DNA of 64,000 nucleotides from PALSA-612 sp963776735 (lineage in GTDB: Bacteria; Actinomycetota; Thermoleophilia; Gaiellales; Gaiellaceae). Under the pieces are notes generated by a model. It searched no databases, had not been told where the DNA came from, and worked only from the letters and a program-made list of their open reading frames with translations. Positions 7,793-16,743 of the stretch are shown one piece after another (positions within the stretch are counted from its first letter, which is position 1; the number at the start of each line of letters is the position of its first letter). The DNA lies in the NCBI GenBank assembly GCA_963776735.1, contig CAVZNV010000005.1:1-64000 (forward strand), in the 5' to 3' direction. The position numbers and the translations under genes were made by a program.

Positions 7793-8821
7793 ATGCCCGT
7801 CCGAGTGGCAGTCAACGGCTTCGGCCGCATCGGCCGCGCCACCCTCAGGTCCGCCTTCGAGCGCGAGGCGGACGTCGAGTTGGTCGCGATCAACGACCTC
7901 TTCGAGACACCCGTGATGGCCCACCTGCTCCGGCACGACAGCGTCTACGGTCGCTTCAGCCGGCCGGTCGAGACAACCGACCGCGGGCTCGTCGTCGACG
8001 GTCACGAAGTGGCCGTCTTCCAGGAGAAGGATCCGGCCGCGCTGCCCTGGCGCGAGCTCGAGGTCGACGTCGTGATCGAGTCGACCGGCGTCTTCCGCAC
8101 CGGTGCCGCGGCCTCCGCGCACCTCGAAGCCGGCGCGCGCAAGGTGATCCTCTCGGCGCCGGCGAAGGACGCCGTGCCGATGTTCGTGCTCGGCGTCAAC
8201 TTCGACAGGTACGACCCCGAGACCGACGACGTGATCTCGAACGCCTCGTGCACGACGAACTGCCTGGCGCCCGTCGCCAGGGTGCTGCACGATACGCTCG
8301 GCATCCGCCACGGACTGATGACCACCGTTCACGCCTACACAGCCGACCAGCGCCTGGTCGACCTGCCGCACAAGGACCTGCGGCGGGCTCGGGCTGCGGC
8401 GCTCAACCTCATCCCGACCACGACCGGGGCCGCGAAGGCCATCGGCCTCGTCATCCCGGAACTGGACGGGAAGCTGAACGGCTACTCGGTGCGCGTTCCC
8501 GTGCCGACCGGGTCGCTCGTCGACCTCGCAGTCGAGGTCGAGCGGCCGACGACGGTCGAGGAAGTCAACGCGGCCTTCGCCGAGCGTGCCGACACGGGCG
8601 AACTCGAGGGCATCCTCGCGTACAGCGAGGAGCCGCTCGTGTCCTCCGACGTCATCGGCTCGCCGTACTCGTCCGTCTTCGACGCCGGCTTGACGAGCGT
8701 CGTCGACGGAACGCAGGTGAAGGTCGTCGCGTGGTACGACAACGAGTGGGGCTATGCGACGAGGCTCGTCGACCTGGCCGAGCGCGTGCTCGCGCCCGTG
8801 ACCGCAGGAGTCGCCGCCTAG
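7793..8821 (+). CDS. gap: Glyceraldehyde-3-phosphate dehydrogenase, type I
   Basis: Glycolytic/gluconeogenic enzyme that interconverts glyceraldehyde 3-phosphate and 1,3-bisphosphoglycerate using a nicotinamide cofactor; cytosolic. 342 residues, normal length. Rossmann motif NGFGRIGR at 8-15; the acidic residue D35 in AIND favours NAD+. The active-site Cys is C153 in SNASCTTNC, with the base His at H180. WYDNEWGY near the C-terminus is intact. Good RBS (AGAAGGAG) before the ATG at 7793. The stop TAG shares its last G with the GTG start of the universal stress gene, so they form an operon. No pgk or tpi neighbours, so this is a separately regulated copy. Confidence 0.96.
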   Translation: MPVRVAVNGFGRIGRATLRSAFEREADVELVAINDLFETPVMAHLLRHDSVYGRFSRPVETTDRGLVVDGHEVAVFQEKDPAALPWRELEVDVVIESTGVFRTGAAASAHLEAGARKVILSAPAKDAVPMFVLGVNFDRYDPETDDVISNASCTTNCLAPVARVLHDTLGIRHGLMTTVHAYTADQRLVDLPHKDLRRARAAALNLIPTTTGAAKAIGLVIPELDGKLNGYSVRVPVPTGSLVDLAVEVERPTTVEEVNAAFAERADTGELEGILAYSEEPLVSSDVIGSPYSSVFDAGLTSVVDGTQVKVVAWYDNEWGYATRLVDLAERVLAPVTAGVAA

Positions 8822-9270
8822 TGGCCGGCTTCGTGGTCGTCGGAGTCGACGGCTCCGAGAGCAGTCTCGCCGCGCTTCGCGTCGCCGCCGAGGAGGCGGC
8901 GGCGCGAAACGCGAAGCTGCACATCGTCGTCGCGTGGCACGTTCCGCTCGCCGTCTACACGGACGGGCTCCCGCCGCCGCCCGAGGTCGCGACCGACATG
9001 CAGGAAGCGGCCGAGGAGATCGCCGGGGAGGCCGAGGCGAAGGTGCCGGCCGGGATCGAATACGAGATCAGGCTTCGCGAGGGCCAGCCGCAGGACGTGC
9101 TGGTCGAGGAGTCCGAGGGCGCCGAGGTGCTCGTGGTCGGCTCGCGTGGGCTCGGCGCGTTCTCACGGCTCGTGCTCGGCTCGGTCAGCGAGCACGTCTC
9201 GCACCACGCCACGTGTCCGGTCGTCGTCGTGCCGCCGAGCGACACGGACGACCGCGAGCCGGCGAGCTAG
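8821..9270 (+). CDS. Universal stress protein (UspA family, ATP-binding type)
   Basis: 149-residue single-domain UspA protein. The nucleotide-binding signature G-2x-G-9x-G-S is present as GSRGLGAFSRLVLGS near 116-130, with VVGVDGSESS at the N-terminus. This predicts the ATP-binding class, as in mycobacterial Rv2623. It is read from the GTG at 8821 that overlaps the gap stop by one base. It ends nine bases from the convergent synthetase gene. Coexpression with GAPDH and a nearby kinase/regulator pair suggests a dormancy or energy-stress role; that is inference. Confidence 0.92.
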   Translation: MAGFVVVGVDGSESSLAALRVAAEEAAARNAKLHIVVAWHVPLAVYTDGLPPPPEVATDMQEAAEEIAGEAEAKVPAGIEYEIRLREGQPQDVLVEESEGAEVLVVGSRGLGAFSRLVLGSVSEHVSHHATCPVVVVPPSDTDDREPAS

Positions 9271-9278
9271 AGCTCCGG

Positions 9279-11939
9279 CTACCAGGTCTTGGCGCGGGCC
9301 GGCGGGTCGGGCGGGCGAACGCGGATGCGCGCGTCCACCGCGACGCAGCCGTCCGAGAGCCCGATCACGGGGTTCAGGTCGAGCTCGGCGATCTCCGGAT
9401 GCCGCTCGGCGAGCCGGGAGAGGCGGAGCAGGACGTCGGCGAGCGCGTCCGCATCGGCCGCGGGCTTATCGCGGTAGCCGGCGACGAGACGGCCGGCCTT
9501 GCCGGTGGTGACGAGCTCCGCCGCGTCGACGTCGGTCAGCGGCGCGAGCCTGAACTGGGCGTCGCCGATCAGCTCGGCGAAGACGCCGCCGGGCCCGCAG
9601 GCGACGAGCGGCCCGAAGACGGGATCCTGGACGACGCCGGCGAGCAGTTCGACGCCGCCCTCGACCATCGGCTGGACGACGACCGGCAGTCCGATCCGCG
9701 CCACCTCGGCCCGTACCGACGCCTCGTCTGCGAGGTCGAGAGCGAGCAGCTTGCGGTCCGACTTGTGCGCGCCCGCCTCGGCCGTCTTGACCGCGACCGG
9801 GTAGCCGAGCTCCTCTGCTGCCGCGACGGCCTCCTCGGCCGTGGTCGCGACCCGCTCGCCGACGAAGGCGATCCCGTAGGCGCCGAGCAGCGCGCGCACG
9901 CGGGCCGGGTCGAGCCAGGCGTCGCTCGAGCCGTCGAGCGCCGCGCGGACGATCGCGGTGGCGGTCTCCTCGTCGATCCCGTCCAGCTCCGGCACGACCC
10001 CGGCCGGACGGCGGAGCCAAGCGGCCCGTTCCGCCGCCCGGCCGAGGGCACGTGCGGCCGACTCGGGATACGCGAATGCCGCGACGCGGCGCGGTTCGTG
10101 AAGAAGCGCGGACGGCGTCCCTCCCGCCGACACGAAGGCGGCGAGCACCGGCTTGTCCGTCACGTTCGCGCTCTCGACGGCGACCACGACGGCCTCGGCC
10201 ACGTCCTCGGCGGACGCGACGACCGGCGGTACGAAGAGCACGATCACCGCGTCGACCTCCGGGTCGGCGAGAACGTGCGGGAGAACCGACTCGTAGGTCG
10301 CCGCGGTTGCCGAGCCGAGCATGTCGATCGGATTCGCAAGGCTCGCCTCGCGCGGCAGCTTCAGCGCCAGCGCCTCCCGCGTCGCCGCCGTGAGCGTCGG
10401 TAGCTCGAGCCCGGCGGCCTCGCACGCGTCGGCGCAGAGGATCCCGAGTCCGCCCGCATTCGTGAGCACGGCGACGCGGTTCCCGAGCGGGAGCGGCTGC
10501 GAGGCGAGGAGCCCGGCGGTGTCGACGAGCTCCTCCAGCGTCTCGGCGCGGATGACGCCGGCCTGGAGAAAGAGCGCGTCCACGGCCTGCTCGGAGCCGG
10601 CCAGCGCGGCGGTGTGCGAGCCGGCGGCCTTGGCGCCCGCGCGTGAGCGGCCGCCCTTCATGGCCAGGATCGGCTTGCGGCGCGCGACGCGGCGGGCGAG
10701 CCGGCCGAACTTGCGCGGGTTCCCGAACGACTCGAGGTAGAGCAGGATCACGTCGGTTCCGGCGTCGTCCTCCCAGTACTCGAGCAGGTCGTTCGAGGAC
10801 ACGTCCGCCTTGTTGCCGACGGAGATGAAGGCCGAGAACCCGAGTCCGCGCGACTCGGCCTTCTCCAGCAGTGCCAGCCCGAGCGCGCCGCTTTGCGACG
10901 AGAAAGCCACGTTGCCGGGCGGCAGTGCGCGCGGCCCGAAGGTCGCGTTCAGTCGCGCGCTCGAGACGGCGAGCCCGAGGCAGTTCGGCCCGATCAGGCG
11001 TGCGCCGTGCGCGCGGACGAGGGCGAGCAGCTCCTCCTGGCGCTCGCGGCCCTCGGCCCCGGTCTCGGTGAAGCCGGCGGAGATGACGCAGATCGCCTTC
11101 GTGCCGGTGCGCAGCGCCTCGTCGGCCGCTTCGAGCACGTGCGCGGCGGGTACGCAGATCACGGCGAGGTCGATCTCGTCCGGGATCTGCTCCGCGGAGA
11201 TGTAGGCTCGGACGCCCGCGACCGGCGTCCCCGTGCGGTTGACGGGATACGCCGCGCCGACGAACTCTCCCGCGAGGATGTTGCGGAAGAGCTCGCCACC
11301 GATGGTTCCCCTCCTCGGCGAAGCGCCGAAGACCGCCACCGTGCGCGGTGCAAAAAAGGTCTGGAGCGAGGCGGCGACGGCGACGTGGTCGCGCTCGTCG
11401 ACGCGGTCGCGATAGACGTCGGTCGGCGCGATCCGGAAGCGCAGCTCGACCTCTCCGTGCGACAGGCGGCGCGCGACGTCGAAGCCGGCGTCCTCGAAGA
11501 CGCGCAGCATCGGCCTGTTGCCGGAAAGCACCTCGGCGACGAAGCTCTCGATCCCGTGTGCGGCCGCCTCGGCGGCGAGCTGCTCGAGCAGGCGCGTCCC
11601 GATGCCCCGTCCCTGGAGCTCGTCGGCGACTGCGAAGGCCACCTCGGCGCTACCGGGGTCGCGCAACCTGACGTACTCGGCGAGCGCGACGATGCGGCCG
11701 TCGTCGCCGAGCGTGCCGACGAGCGAGCCGAGCTCGTCCCAGTCCGGGTCGACGAACGACTCGACGAGCTGCGGCGTGACTCGGAGCGCGCCGTGGAAGC
11801 GCTGGTACACGCTGTCCGGCGACAGGCAGGCGAAGAAGTCGAGCAATGCGGTGATGTCCTCGCGCGTCGGCGGCCTCAGGCGGAGCGTTCCTCCGTCCCG
11901 GAGGATCACGTCGCGTTCTGATCCGGCTTGCGTGGCCAC
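9279..11939 (-). CDS. GNAT acetyltransferase fused to ADP-forming acyl-CoA synthetase (Pat/ACD-like)
   Basis: 886 residues. An N-terminal GNAT domain (about 10-165, acetyl-CoA loop ELQGRGIGTRLLEQL) is followed by a CoA-binding domain (FGASPRRGTIGGELF near 195), the succinyl-CoA-ligase-like domains and a C-terminal ATP-grasp domain (about 665-860). Proteins with this set include protein lysine acetyltransferases (Pat/AcuA-type, in Streptomyces with GNAT first) and true acetate-CoA ligases. The phospho-acceptor His of active synthetases is retained (H442 in GSHTAALAG), so catalytic ligase activity is possible. Start is the GTG at 11939; a perfect CTGCGG-N5-CCGCAG palindrome lies 58-74 bases upstream. 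It follows the malic enzyme gene on the same strand after an 89-base gap. Confidence 0.88.
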   Translation of the reverse strand: MATQAGSERDVILRDGGTLRLRPPTREDITALLDFFACLSPDSVYQRFHGALRVTPQLVESFVDPDWDELGSLVGTLGDDGRIVALAEYVRLRDPGSAEVAFAVADELQGRGIGTRLLEQLAAEAAAHGIESFVAEVLSGNRPMLRVFEDAGFDVARRLSHGEVELRFRIAPTDVYRDRVDERDHVAVAASLQTFFAPRTVAVFGASPRRGTIGGELFRNILAGEFVGAAYPVNRTGTPVAGVRAYISAEQIPDEIDLAVICVPAAHVLEAADEALRTGTKAICVISAGFTETGAEGRERQEELLALVRAHGARLIGPNCLGLAVSSARLNATFGPRALPPGNVAFSSQSGALGLALLEKAESRGLGFSAFISVGNKADVSSNDLLEYWEDDAGTDVILLYLESFGNPRKFGRLARRVARRKPILAMKGGRSRAGAKAAGSHTAALAGSEQAVDALFLQAGVIRAETLEELVDTAGLLASQPLPLGNRVAVLTNAGGLGILCADACEAAGLELPTLTAATREALALKLPREASLANPIDMLGSATAATYESVLPHVLADPEVDAVIVLFVPPVVASAEDVAEAVVVAVESANVTDKPVLAAFVSAGGTPSALLHEPRRVAAFAYPESAARALGRAAERAAWLRRPAGVVPELDGIDEETATAIVRAALDGSSDAWLDPARVRALLGAYGIAFVGERVATTAEEAVAAAEELGYPVAVKTAEAGAHKSDRKLLALDLADEASVRAEVARIGLPVVVQPMVEGGVELLAGVVQDPVFGPLVACGPGGVFAELIGDAQFRLAPLTDVDAAELVTTGKAGRLVAGYRDKPAADADALADVLLRLSRLAERHPEIAELDLNPVIGLSDGCVAVDARIRVRPPDPPARAKTW

Positions 11940-11996
11940 GGAACCAGTATCGCCAGCCCGCTCGTCCAGCCACGTCCGGCTCGGCCCCGAACGGGA

Positions 11997-12013
11997 CTGC
12001 GGGAAACCCGCAG
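11997..12013. promoter_or_regulatory. Candidate operator CTGCGG-N5-CCGCAG (copy 2)
   Basis: Perfect 17-base palindrome CTGCGGGAAACCCGCAG in the 89-base gap between the malic enzyme and GNAT-synthetase genes. Its place implies that the synthetase has its own regulated promoter. Confidence 0.6.
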
Positions 12014-12028
12014 TCGTGAAGAGGCCGG

Positions 12029-13444
12029 TCACGCCCGTCTTGCGACGCCGTCGCGCGTCGCCGCGCGGGCAACCGCCTCGGCGACGGCCGGCGCGACACG
12101 GCGGTCGAAGACGCTCGGGATCACGTAGTCGGGCGAGAGCTCGTCCGGCTGCACGACCTCGGCGATGGCGTGCGCGGCGGCCAGCGTCATCGCCTCGGTG
12201 ATGTCGGACGCGCGCACGTCGAGCGCTCCGCGGAAGATGCCGGGGAACGCGAGGACGTTGTTGATCTGGTTCGGATAGTCGGAACGGCCCGTGCCGACGA
12301 CTGCGGCGAGCCCCTCGATCTCCTCGGGCGAGACCTCGGGCGTCGGGTTCGCCATCGCGAACACGATCGCGTCGGGAGCCATGGAGGAGACGCCGTCGAC
12401 GGTGACCGCGCCCGGGCCGGAGAGCCCGACGTAGACGTCGGCGCCCGTGAGCGCTTCGTCCGCCGAGCCGCGCAGGCCGCGTGGATTGGTCGACTCCGCG
12501 TACTCGAGCTTCGCGCCGGAGAGCCCGGGGCGGCCGCGGTGGATCGCGCCCTGGCGATCGCAGCCGACGATGTCGCGGACGCCGGCGGCCTGGAGCATCT
12601 TCGTCGTTGCGACGCCGGCCGCGCCGACGCCGGTGACGACGACGCGGCAGTCGTCGAGCGGCTTGCCGACGACCCGCAAGGCGTTCAGGAGTGCGGCGAG
12701 CACGACGACGGCGGTTCCGTGCTGGTCGTCGTGGAAAACGGGGATGTCGAGCTTCGCGCGCAGCCGCTCCTCGATCTCGAAGCAGCGCGGCGCGGAGATG
12801 TCCTCGAGGTTGATGCCGCCGAAAACCGGGGCGATCGCGGTGACGACGGCGACGATCTCGTCCGGGTCGGTGGTCGCGAGGCAGACGGGCCACGCGTCGA
12901 CGCCGCCGAACTCCTTGAACAGCGCCGCCTTGCCCTCCATCACGGGCAGCGCCGCCTCCGGGCCGATGTCGCCGAGGCCGAGGACCGCGGTTCCGTCGGT
13001 GACGACGGCGACCGCGTTCTGCTTGACGGTCAGGTTCCAGACCTTGGTCGGGTCGTCTGCGATGGCGCGGCAAATCCTGGCAACGCCGGGCGTGTAGGCC
13101 ATGGACAGGTCGTCCCGCGTCTTGATCGGGATCTTCGGCTCGACACGCAGCTTGCCGCCCAGGTGCAGCAGGAAGGTGCGGTCGGAGACCTGTTCGACCT
13201 CGACGCCGTCGACGGCGCGGACAGCTTCGACGATTCGCTCGATGTGAGCGGCGTCGGTCGCCTCGACGGTGACGTCGCGCACCTTCGCTGCACCCTCGAC
13301 ACGCACGAGGTCGATGGCGCCGAGCGATCCGCCGGCCTCGCCGATCGCGGTCGCCAGCCGTCCGAACGACCCGGGCCGGTCCTCGAGACGGACACGGATC
13401 GTCGCGCTGAACGACGCGGAGGGATGGCTGGCGGTCGCGACCAT
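12029..13444 (-). CDS. NAD(P)-dependent malic enzyme with N-terminal ACT domain
   Basis: Oxidative decarboxylation of malate to pyruvate, linking the TCA cycle to pyruvate and acetyl-CoA. 471 residues. An ACT regulatory domain (about 11-85) precedes the catalytic part: MAYTPGVA near 115, the Lys-containing LTVKQNAVAVVTDG near 138-150, the metal site FHDDQHGTA near 245 and the nucleotide-binding GVGAAGVAT near 280. The ACT fusion is common in actinobacteria and suggests amino-acid control. I start it at the ATG at 13444; the frame extends 20 codons upstream into the operator. Divergent from the sensor kinase. Confidence 0.92.
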   Translation of the reverse strand: MVATASHPSASFSATIRVRLEDRPGSFGRLATAIGEAGGSLGAIDLVRVEGAAKVRDVTVEATDAAHIERIVEAVRAVDGVEVEQVSDRTFLLHLGGKLRVEPKIPIKTRDDLSMAYTPGVARICRAIADDPTKVWNLTVKQNAVAVVTDGTAVLGLGDIGPEAALPVMEGKAALFKEFGGVDAWPVCLATTDPDEIVAVVTAIAPVFGGINLEDISAPRCFEIEERLRAKLDIPVFHDDQHGTAVVVLAALLNALRVVGKPLDDCRVVVTGVGAAGVATTKMLQAAGVRDIVGCDRQGAIHRGRPGLSGAKLEYAESTNPRGLRGSADEALTGADVYVGLSGPGAVTVDGVSSMAPDAIVFAMANPTPEVSPEEIEGLAAVVGTGRSDYPNQINNVLAFPGIFRGALDVRASDITEAMTLAAAHAIAEVVQPDELSPDYVIPSVFDRRVAPAVAEAVARAATRDGVARRA

Positions 13445-13500
13445 GCGTCCAGTCTGCGGCGACGATCGCGGCCCAGCCTCGGTGGCGACGCGGAACCCCT

Positions 13501-13517
13501 CCACGGCTTTTCCGCAG
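13501..13517. promoter_or_regulatory. Degenerate copy of the 6-5-6 palindrome between malic enzyme and sensor kinase
   Basis: CCACGGCTTTTCCGCAG: the right half is perfect, the left half matches four of six. It lies 19 bases before the kinase GTG and 57 bases before the malic enzyme ATG, so it could serve both or act in autoregulation. Confidence 0.4.
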
Positions 13518-13535
13518 CCGCGTTACCCTCCAGTC

Positions 13536-15179
13536 GTGCCGACCGAGGCGCTCAGCGAAAGCCGTCTGCGGGCGCTGCTCGAAGCCGGGATCGCACTCAC
13601 CTCCGAGCTGACGCTCGACACGCTCCTGCAGCGGATCATGGAGATCGCCGCCGAGCTGACCAGCGCGCGCTACGCGGCACTGGGCGTCATCGACCCGTCC
13701 GGGTCACAGCTCGAGCGGTTCCTGACGACCGGCGTCGACCGGGAGACGCACGCGGCGATCGGCGAGCTCCCACGGGGGCGCGGCATCCTCGGCGCGCTGA
13801 TCCACGAGGCGCGGCCGCTGCGTCTGCACGACCTCGCGCAGGATCCGCGCTCGGTCGGCTTCCCGCCCGGCCATCCCGCGATGCACACGTTCCTCGGGGT
13901 GCCGATCATGCTCCGCGGCGTCGCCTACGGGAACCTGTACCTCACCGAGAAAGCCGGCGACGAGCCGTTCGGCGAGGAGGACCAGGAGCTCGTCACGCTG
14001 CTCGCCGGGCAGGCTGCCGTCGCGATCGAGAACGCCCGCCTGTACGAGGCGGCGACGCGCTGGTCGCGCCAGCTCGAGTCGCTGAACGAGATTGGCAACG
14101 CGCTCGCGACCGAGACCGACCTCGACCGCCTGCTCGACCTGATCTGCCGCCGGTTGCGCGAGCTGCTCGGCGCGAAGCTCGTCACCGTCGCGCTGCCGAG
14201 GGGCACCGACGAGCTGCGGTTCGTCGCCGCCTCCGGCGAGGGAGCTGCGGATCTCACCGGATCCACGACGACACGGCAGGGCTCGAAGAGCGGCCGCGTG
14301 CTCGAACGGCGCCGGAGCGAGCGCAGCGACTCGGTTCTCGACGACCCCGAGGTGGACCACTTCGTCACGCGGCGGATCGGCGCCCGCACGGGGCTCTGGG
14401 TGCCGATGATCGCCCGCGACCAGGCGATCGGCGTCATCGCCGTGCACGACAAGGAGGGCCGCGACCCGCGCTTCTCGGACGACGACCTGCGGCTCGCCGA
14501 GTCGTTCGCGACCCGGGCCTCGGTCGCGGTCGACCTCTCGGAGCGGGTCGCGCGTGACGCGCTGCGCGGCGTCGTGGCGGCGCAGGAGCGCGAGCGGGAA
14601 CGGCTCGCGCGCGAGCTCCACGACGAGACCGGCCAGGCGCTGACCTCGATCCTGCTCGGCCTGAAGGGACTCGAGGAAACGGTCTCGGGAGACGAGGCAC
14701 GGGCGGCGGTCGGCGATCTCCGCGACCGGGTCGTCGAGACGCTCCAGGGCGTCAGGCGGCTCGCGGTCGAGCTGCGCCCGAAGGCGCTCGACGACTTCGG
14801 GCTCGTCTCCGCGCTCGAGCGACTGGTCGAGGGCTTCTCCGAGCAGACCGCGATCGAGGTCGACTTCGAGGCGGCCGGGGTCGGCGGCCGGTTGCCACCC
14901 GAGGTCGAGACGGCTCTCTACAGAATCGTGCAGGAGGCGCTCACCAACGTCGTCAAGCACTCGCATGCGAGGTCGGTCAGCATCGTCCTCACGCGCCAGG
15001 GCCCCGCGCTGACGGCGGTGATCGAGGACGACGGCCGCGGCTTCGACCCGGACGCGGTCGGTCCCGACCACTTCGGCCTGCAGGGCATGCGCGAACGGCT
15101 GGCGCTGCTCGACGGCGAACTGCGTGTCGAGTCGCGATCCGGTGCGGGCACTACTCTGGTCGTCCAGGTGCCCTCGTGA
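13536..15179 (+). CDS. GAF-GAF sensor histidine kinase, DevS/DosT-like
   Basis: Cytosolic sensor kinase of the NarL-partner (HisKA_3) class. 547 residues: GAF-A about 15-165, GAF-B about 185-335, dimerisation/phospho-acceptor H362 in RELHDETGQ, then a HATPase with VQEALTNVVKH and DDGRGFD. GAF-A closely follows mycobacterial DevS/DosT in the block GFPPGHPAMHTFLGVP; the His of GHP falls in the segment that carries the heme ligand there, so gas or redox sensing by heme is plausible but unproven. GTG start at 13536 chosen from homology. It overlaps the response regulator by four bases. Confidence 0.9.
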   Translation: MPTEALSESRLRALLEAGIALTSELTLDTLLQRIMEIAAELTSARYAALGVIDPSGSQLERFLTTGVDRETHAAIGELPRGRGILGALIHEARPLRLHDLAQDPRSVGFPPGHPAMHTFLGVPIMLRGVAYGNLYLTEKAGDEPFGEEDQELVTLLAGQAAVAIENARLYEAATRWSRQLESLNEIGNALATETDLDRLLDLICRRLRELLGAKLVTVALPRGTDELRFVAASGEGAADLTGSTTTRQGSKSGRVLERRRSERSDSVLDDPEVDHFVTRRIGARTGLWVPMIARDQAIGVIAVHDKEGRDPRFSDDDLRLAESFATRASVAVDLSERVARDALRGVVAAQERERERLARELHDETGQALTSILLGLKGLEETVSGDEARAAVGDLRDRVVETLQGVRRLAVELRPKALDDFGLVSALERLVEGFSEQTAIEVDFEAAGVGGRLPPEVETALYRIVQEALTNVVKHSHARSVSIVLTRQGPALTAVIEDDGRGFDPDAVGPDHFGLQGMRERLALLDGELRVESRSGAGTTLVVQVPS

Positions 15180-15814
15180 GTGTGCGCGTTCTCATCGTCG
15201 ACGACCACGCCGTCGTGCGGGCGGGCCTGAAGCTGCTCGTCGACGCGGAGGACGACTTCGAGGTCGTCGGTGAGGCCGGCAACGCTCGAGACGCGGTCTT
15301 CGAGGTGCGCTCGCTGAAGCCGGACGTGATCCTCCTCGACATTGTCATGCCCGACCGGAGCGGCCTCGAGGCGCTGCCGGACCTGCTGAACGAGCACGCG
15401 GAGGCGAGGGTGCTCGTCCTGTCGATGCAGGACGACCCGCGCTACGTTCGCGAGGCGTTCTCGGTCGGAGCCAGCGGCTACGTGCTCAAGGAAGCCGCCG
15501 ACGCGGAGCTCGTGGCGGCGATCCGCGAGGTGGCGAAGGGCGGCCGGTACGTCCACCCCGAGCTCGGCGCACGCCTCGTGGCGGCGGCGGCCGAGGCGGA
15601 GCGCCGCGCCGACGAGGATCCGCTCTCGGAGCGCGAGCGCGAGGTGCTGCGGCTGCTGGCACTCGGGCACACGAACCAGGAGATCGCCCAGATGCTCTTC
15701 ATCTCGGTCCGGACGGCCGAGACGCACCGGGCGCACATCATGCAGAAGCTGCGCCTGTCGAGCCGGGCCGAGCTGGTGCGCTACGCGCTCGCCCACGGCT
15801 TGCTCGAGGAATAG
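15176..15814 (+). CDS. Response regulator, NarL/DevR type
   Basis: 212 residues: receiver domain (about 1-120) with phospho-acceptor D55 in LLDIVMP, acidic D9-D10 and K105 in YVLKEA, then a LuxR-type helix-turn-helix (about 147-205, LSEREREVLRLLALG). It is the partner of the overlapping GAF kinase. By analogy with DevR, it would bind palindromic sites upstream of stress genes; the repeated CTGCGG-N5-CCGCAG sites around it are the best candidates. A bidirectional hairpin follows the gene. Confidence 0.93.
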   Translation: MSVRVLIVDDHAVVRAGLKLLVDAEDDFEVVGEAGNARDAVFEVRSLKPDVILLDIVMPDRSGLEALPDLLNEHAEARVLVLSMQDDPRYVREAFSVGASGYVLKEAADAELVAAIREVAKGGRYVHPELGARLVAAAAEAERRADEDPLSEREREVLRLLALGHTNQEIAQMLFISVRTAETHRAHIMQKLRLSSRAELVRYALAHGLLEE

Positions 15815-15818
15815 ACAC

Positions 15819-15846
15819 ATCGAGGCCGCCCGGAGGCGGCCTCGAT
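15819..15846. terminator. Bidirectional hairpin terminator
   Basis: Perfect 12-bp stem ATCGAGGCCGCC / GGCGGCCTCGAT with a four-base CGGA loop, between the regulator gene (plus) and the convergent membrane protein gene (minus). There is no long T-run, but the position and perfection argue for termination on both strands. Confidence 0.7.
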
Positions 15847-15868
15847 GCTGGACGGGTGGAGCGGAAAT

Positions 15869-16598
15869 CTACGCGGCGGGTGCCGGCGACTCTCCGGTCT
15901 CCTTCTTGTGCGTCCACTTCTTGGCGAACCCGAGCGAAGTCTCCGGATTCCGGAGCGCCCCGCCGATCGCGAGGATCGCGAAGCCGAAGCCGGTCAGGAG
16001 CAACGCGACCCCGACGACGATTCCGAACATCGCGATCTGCGACGCCATGTAGCTGGAGTTCAGCGCGGTGGTCAGCGCCGTGTAGGTCACCCAGAGGTCG
16101 CGGCGGCCGTTGTCGACCGGCTGCTTCGTCTGCGCGTCGGTGGCGGCGTACTGGGGCTCGTTCGTCCCGCCGATGCCGTCGGTGGCCTTGAAGGGCGCGC
16201 TGGGCAGAGCCTGGTAGCGGCCCATCTGCGAGTACGTCAGACCATTCGTGGCGCCCATGGTGTGGATCCACATGTACTCCGCGAAGCAGCGTGCCTTGTC
16301 GCCGCTGTTCACGAACTCACCTGCGACCGAGCAACTCGGCGCCTTGATCGCCGACGGGGTGGCCTTGATGCCGTTCGCCTTGTACTTGGCGAACAGCGCC
16401 GTCTGCTGGGCCAGCGCCGACGTCACCTCGGGCTTGATCGTCGTCGGCGTCATGTCCGGCGTGCCGTAGAATCTGCTGCGCCTCGAGGCTCGAGTTGACC
16501 GTGCTCGTGCCGTTGTTGGCGATCACGATCGACGCGATTCCGAAGGCGATCAGGATCGCCGCTGCGACGATCCCTCCGATTTCGAAGATCTTGCGCAT
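15869..16598 (-). CDS. Two-TM membrane protein of unknown function, frameshifted
   Basis: The first 38 codons (from ATG 16598, RBS GAAGGAG) encode a membrane anchor and a SSLEAQQI segment. The rest of the protein continues one frame over from about 16468 (GTPDMTPTTIKPEV onward, 190 residues) and ends with a second hydrophobic helix near 16020-15950 and a charged tail. Dropping one base near 16469 fuses them into one protein of about 242 residues, an envelope protein type I recall from actinobacterial genomes with no assigned function. The mutation may be real or a sequence error. A one-mismatch operator copy lies 128-144 bases upstream, placing the gene in the putative stress regulon. Confidence 0.65.
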
Positions 16599-16725
16599 TG
16601 TTCCGCTCCTTCCGCTCCGGCCGGGCCGTCCAAGACCCGGTGTTGTTTCGCGGAGTGTCGGGCGCGGCCGTCCGAGCGGAATCCGCGGCGGCGCGGAACA
16701 TCGCTGCGGAGATCGCTCGCCGCTA

Positions 16726-16742
16726 CTGCGGGAAACCCGTAG
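16726..16742. promoter_or_regulatory. Candidate operator CTGCGG-N5-CCGYAG (copy 3)
   Basis: CTGCGGGAAACCCGTAG, one base from copy 2. It lies directly after the VKOR stop codon and upstream of the 16598 gene. Confidence 0.55.
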
Positions 16743-16743
16743 G

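Noticed and set aside
11940..13073. Apparent extension of the GNAT-synthetase frame by 378 residues
   Set aside because: It is an out-of-frame reading of the malic enzyme gene and crosses an operator; the real start is the GTG at 11939.
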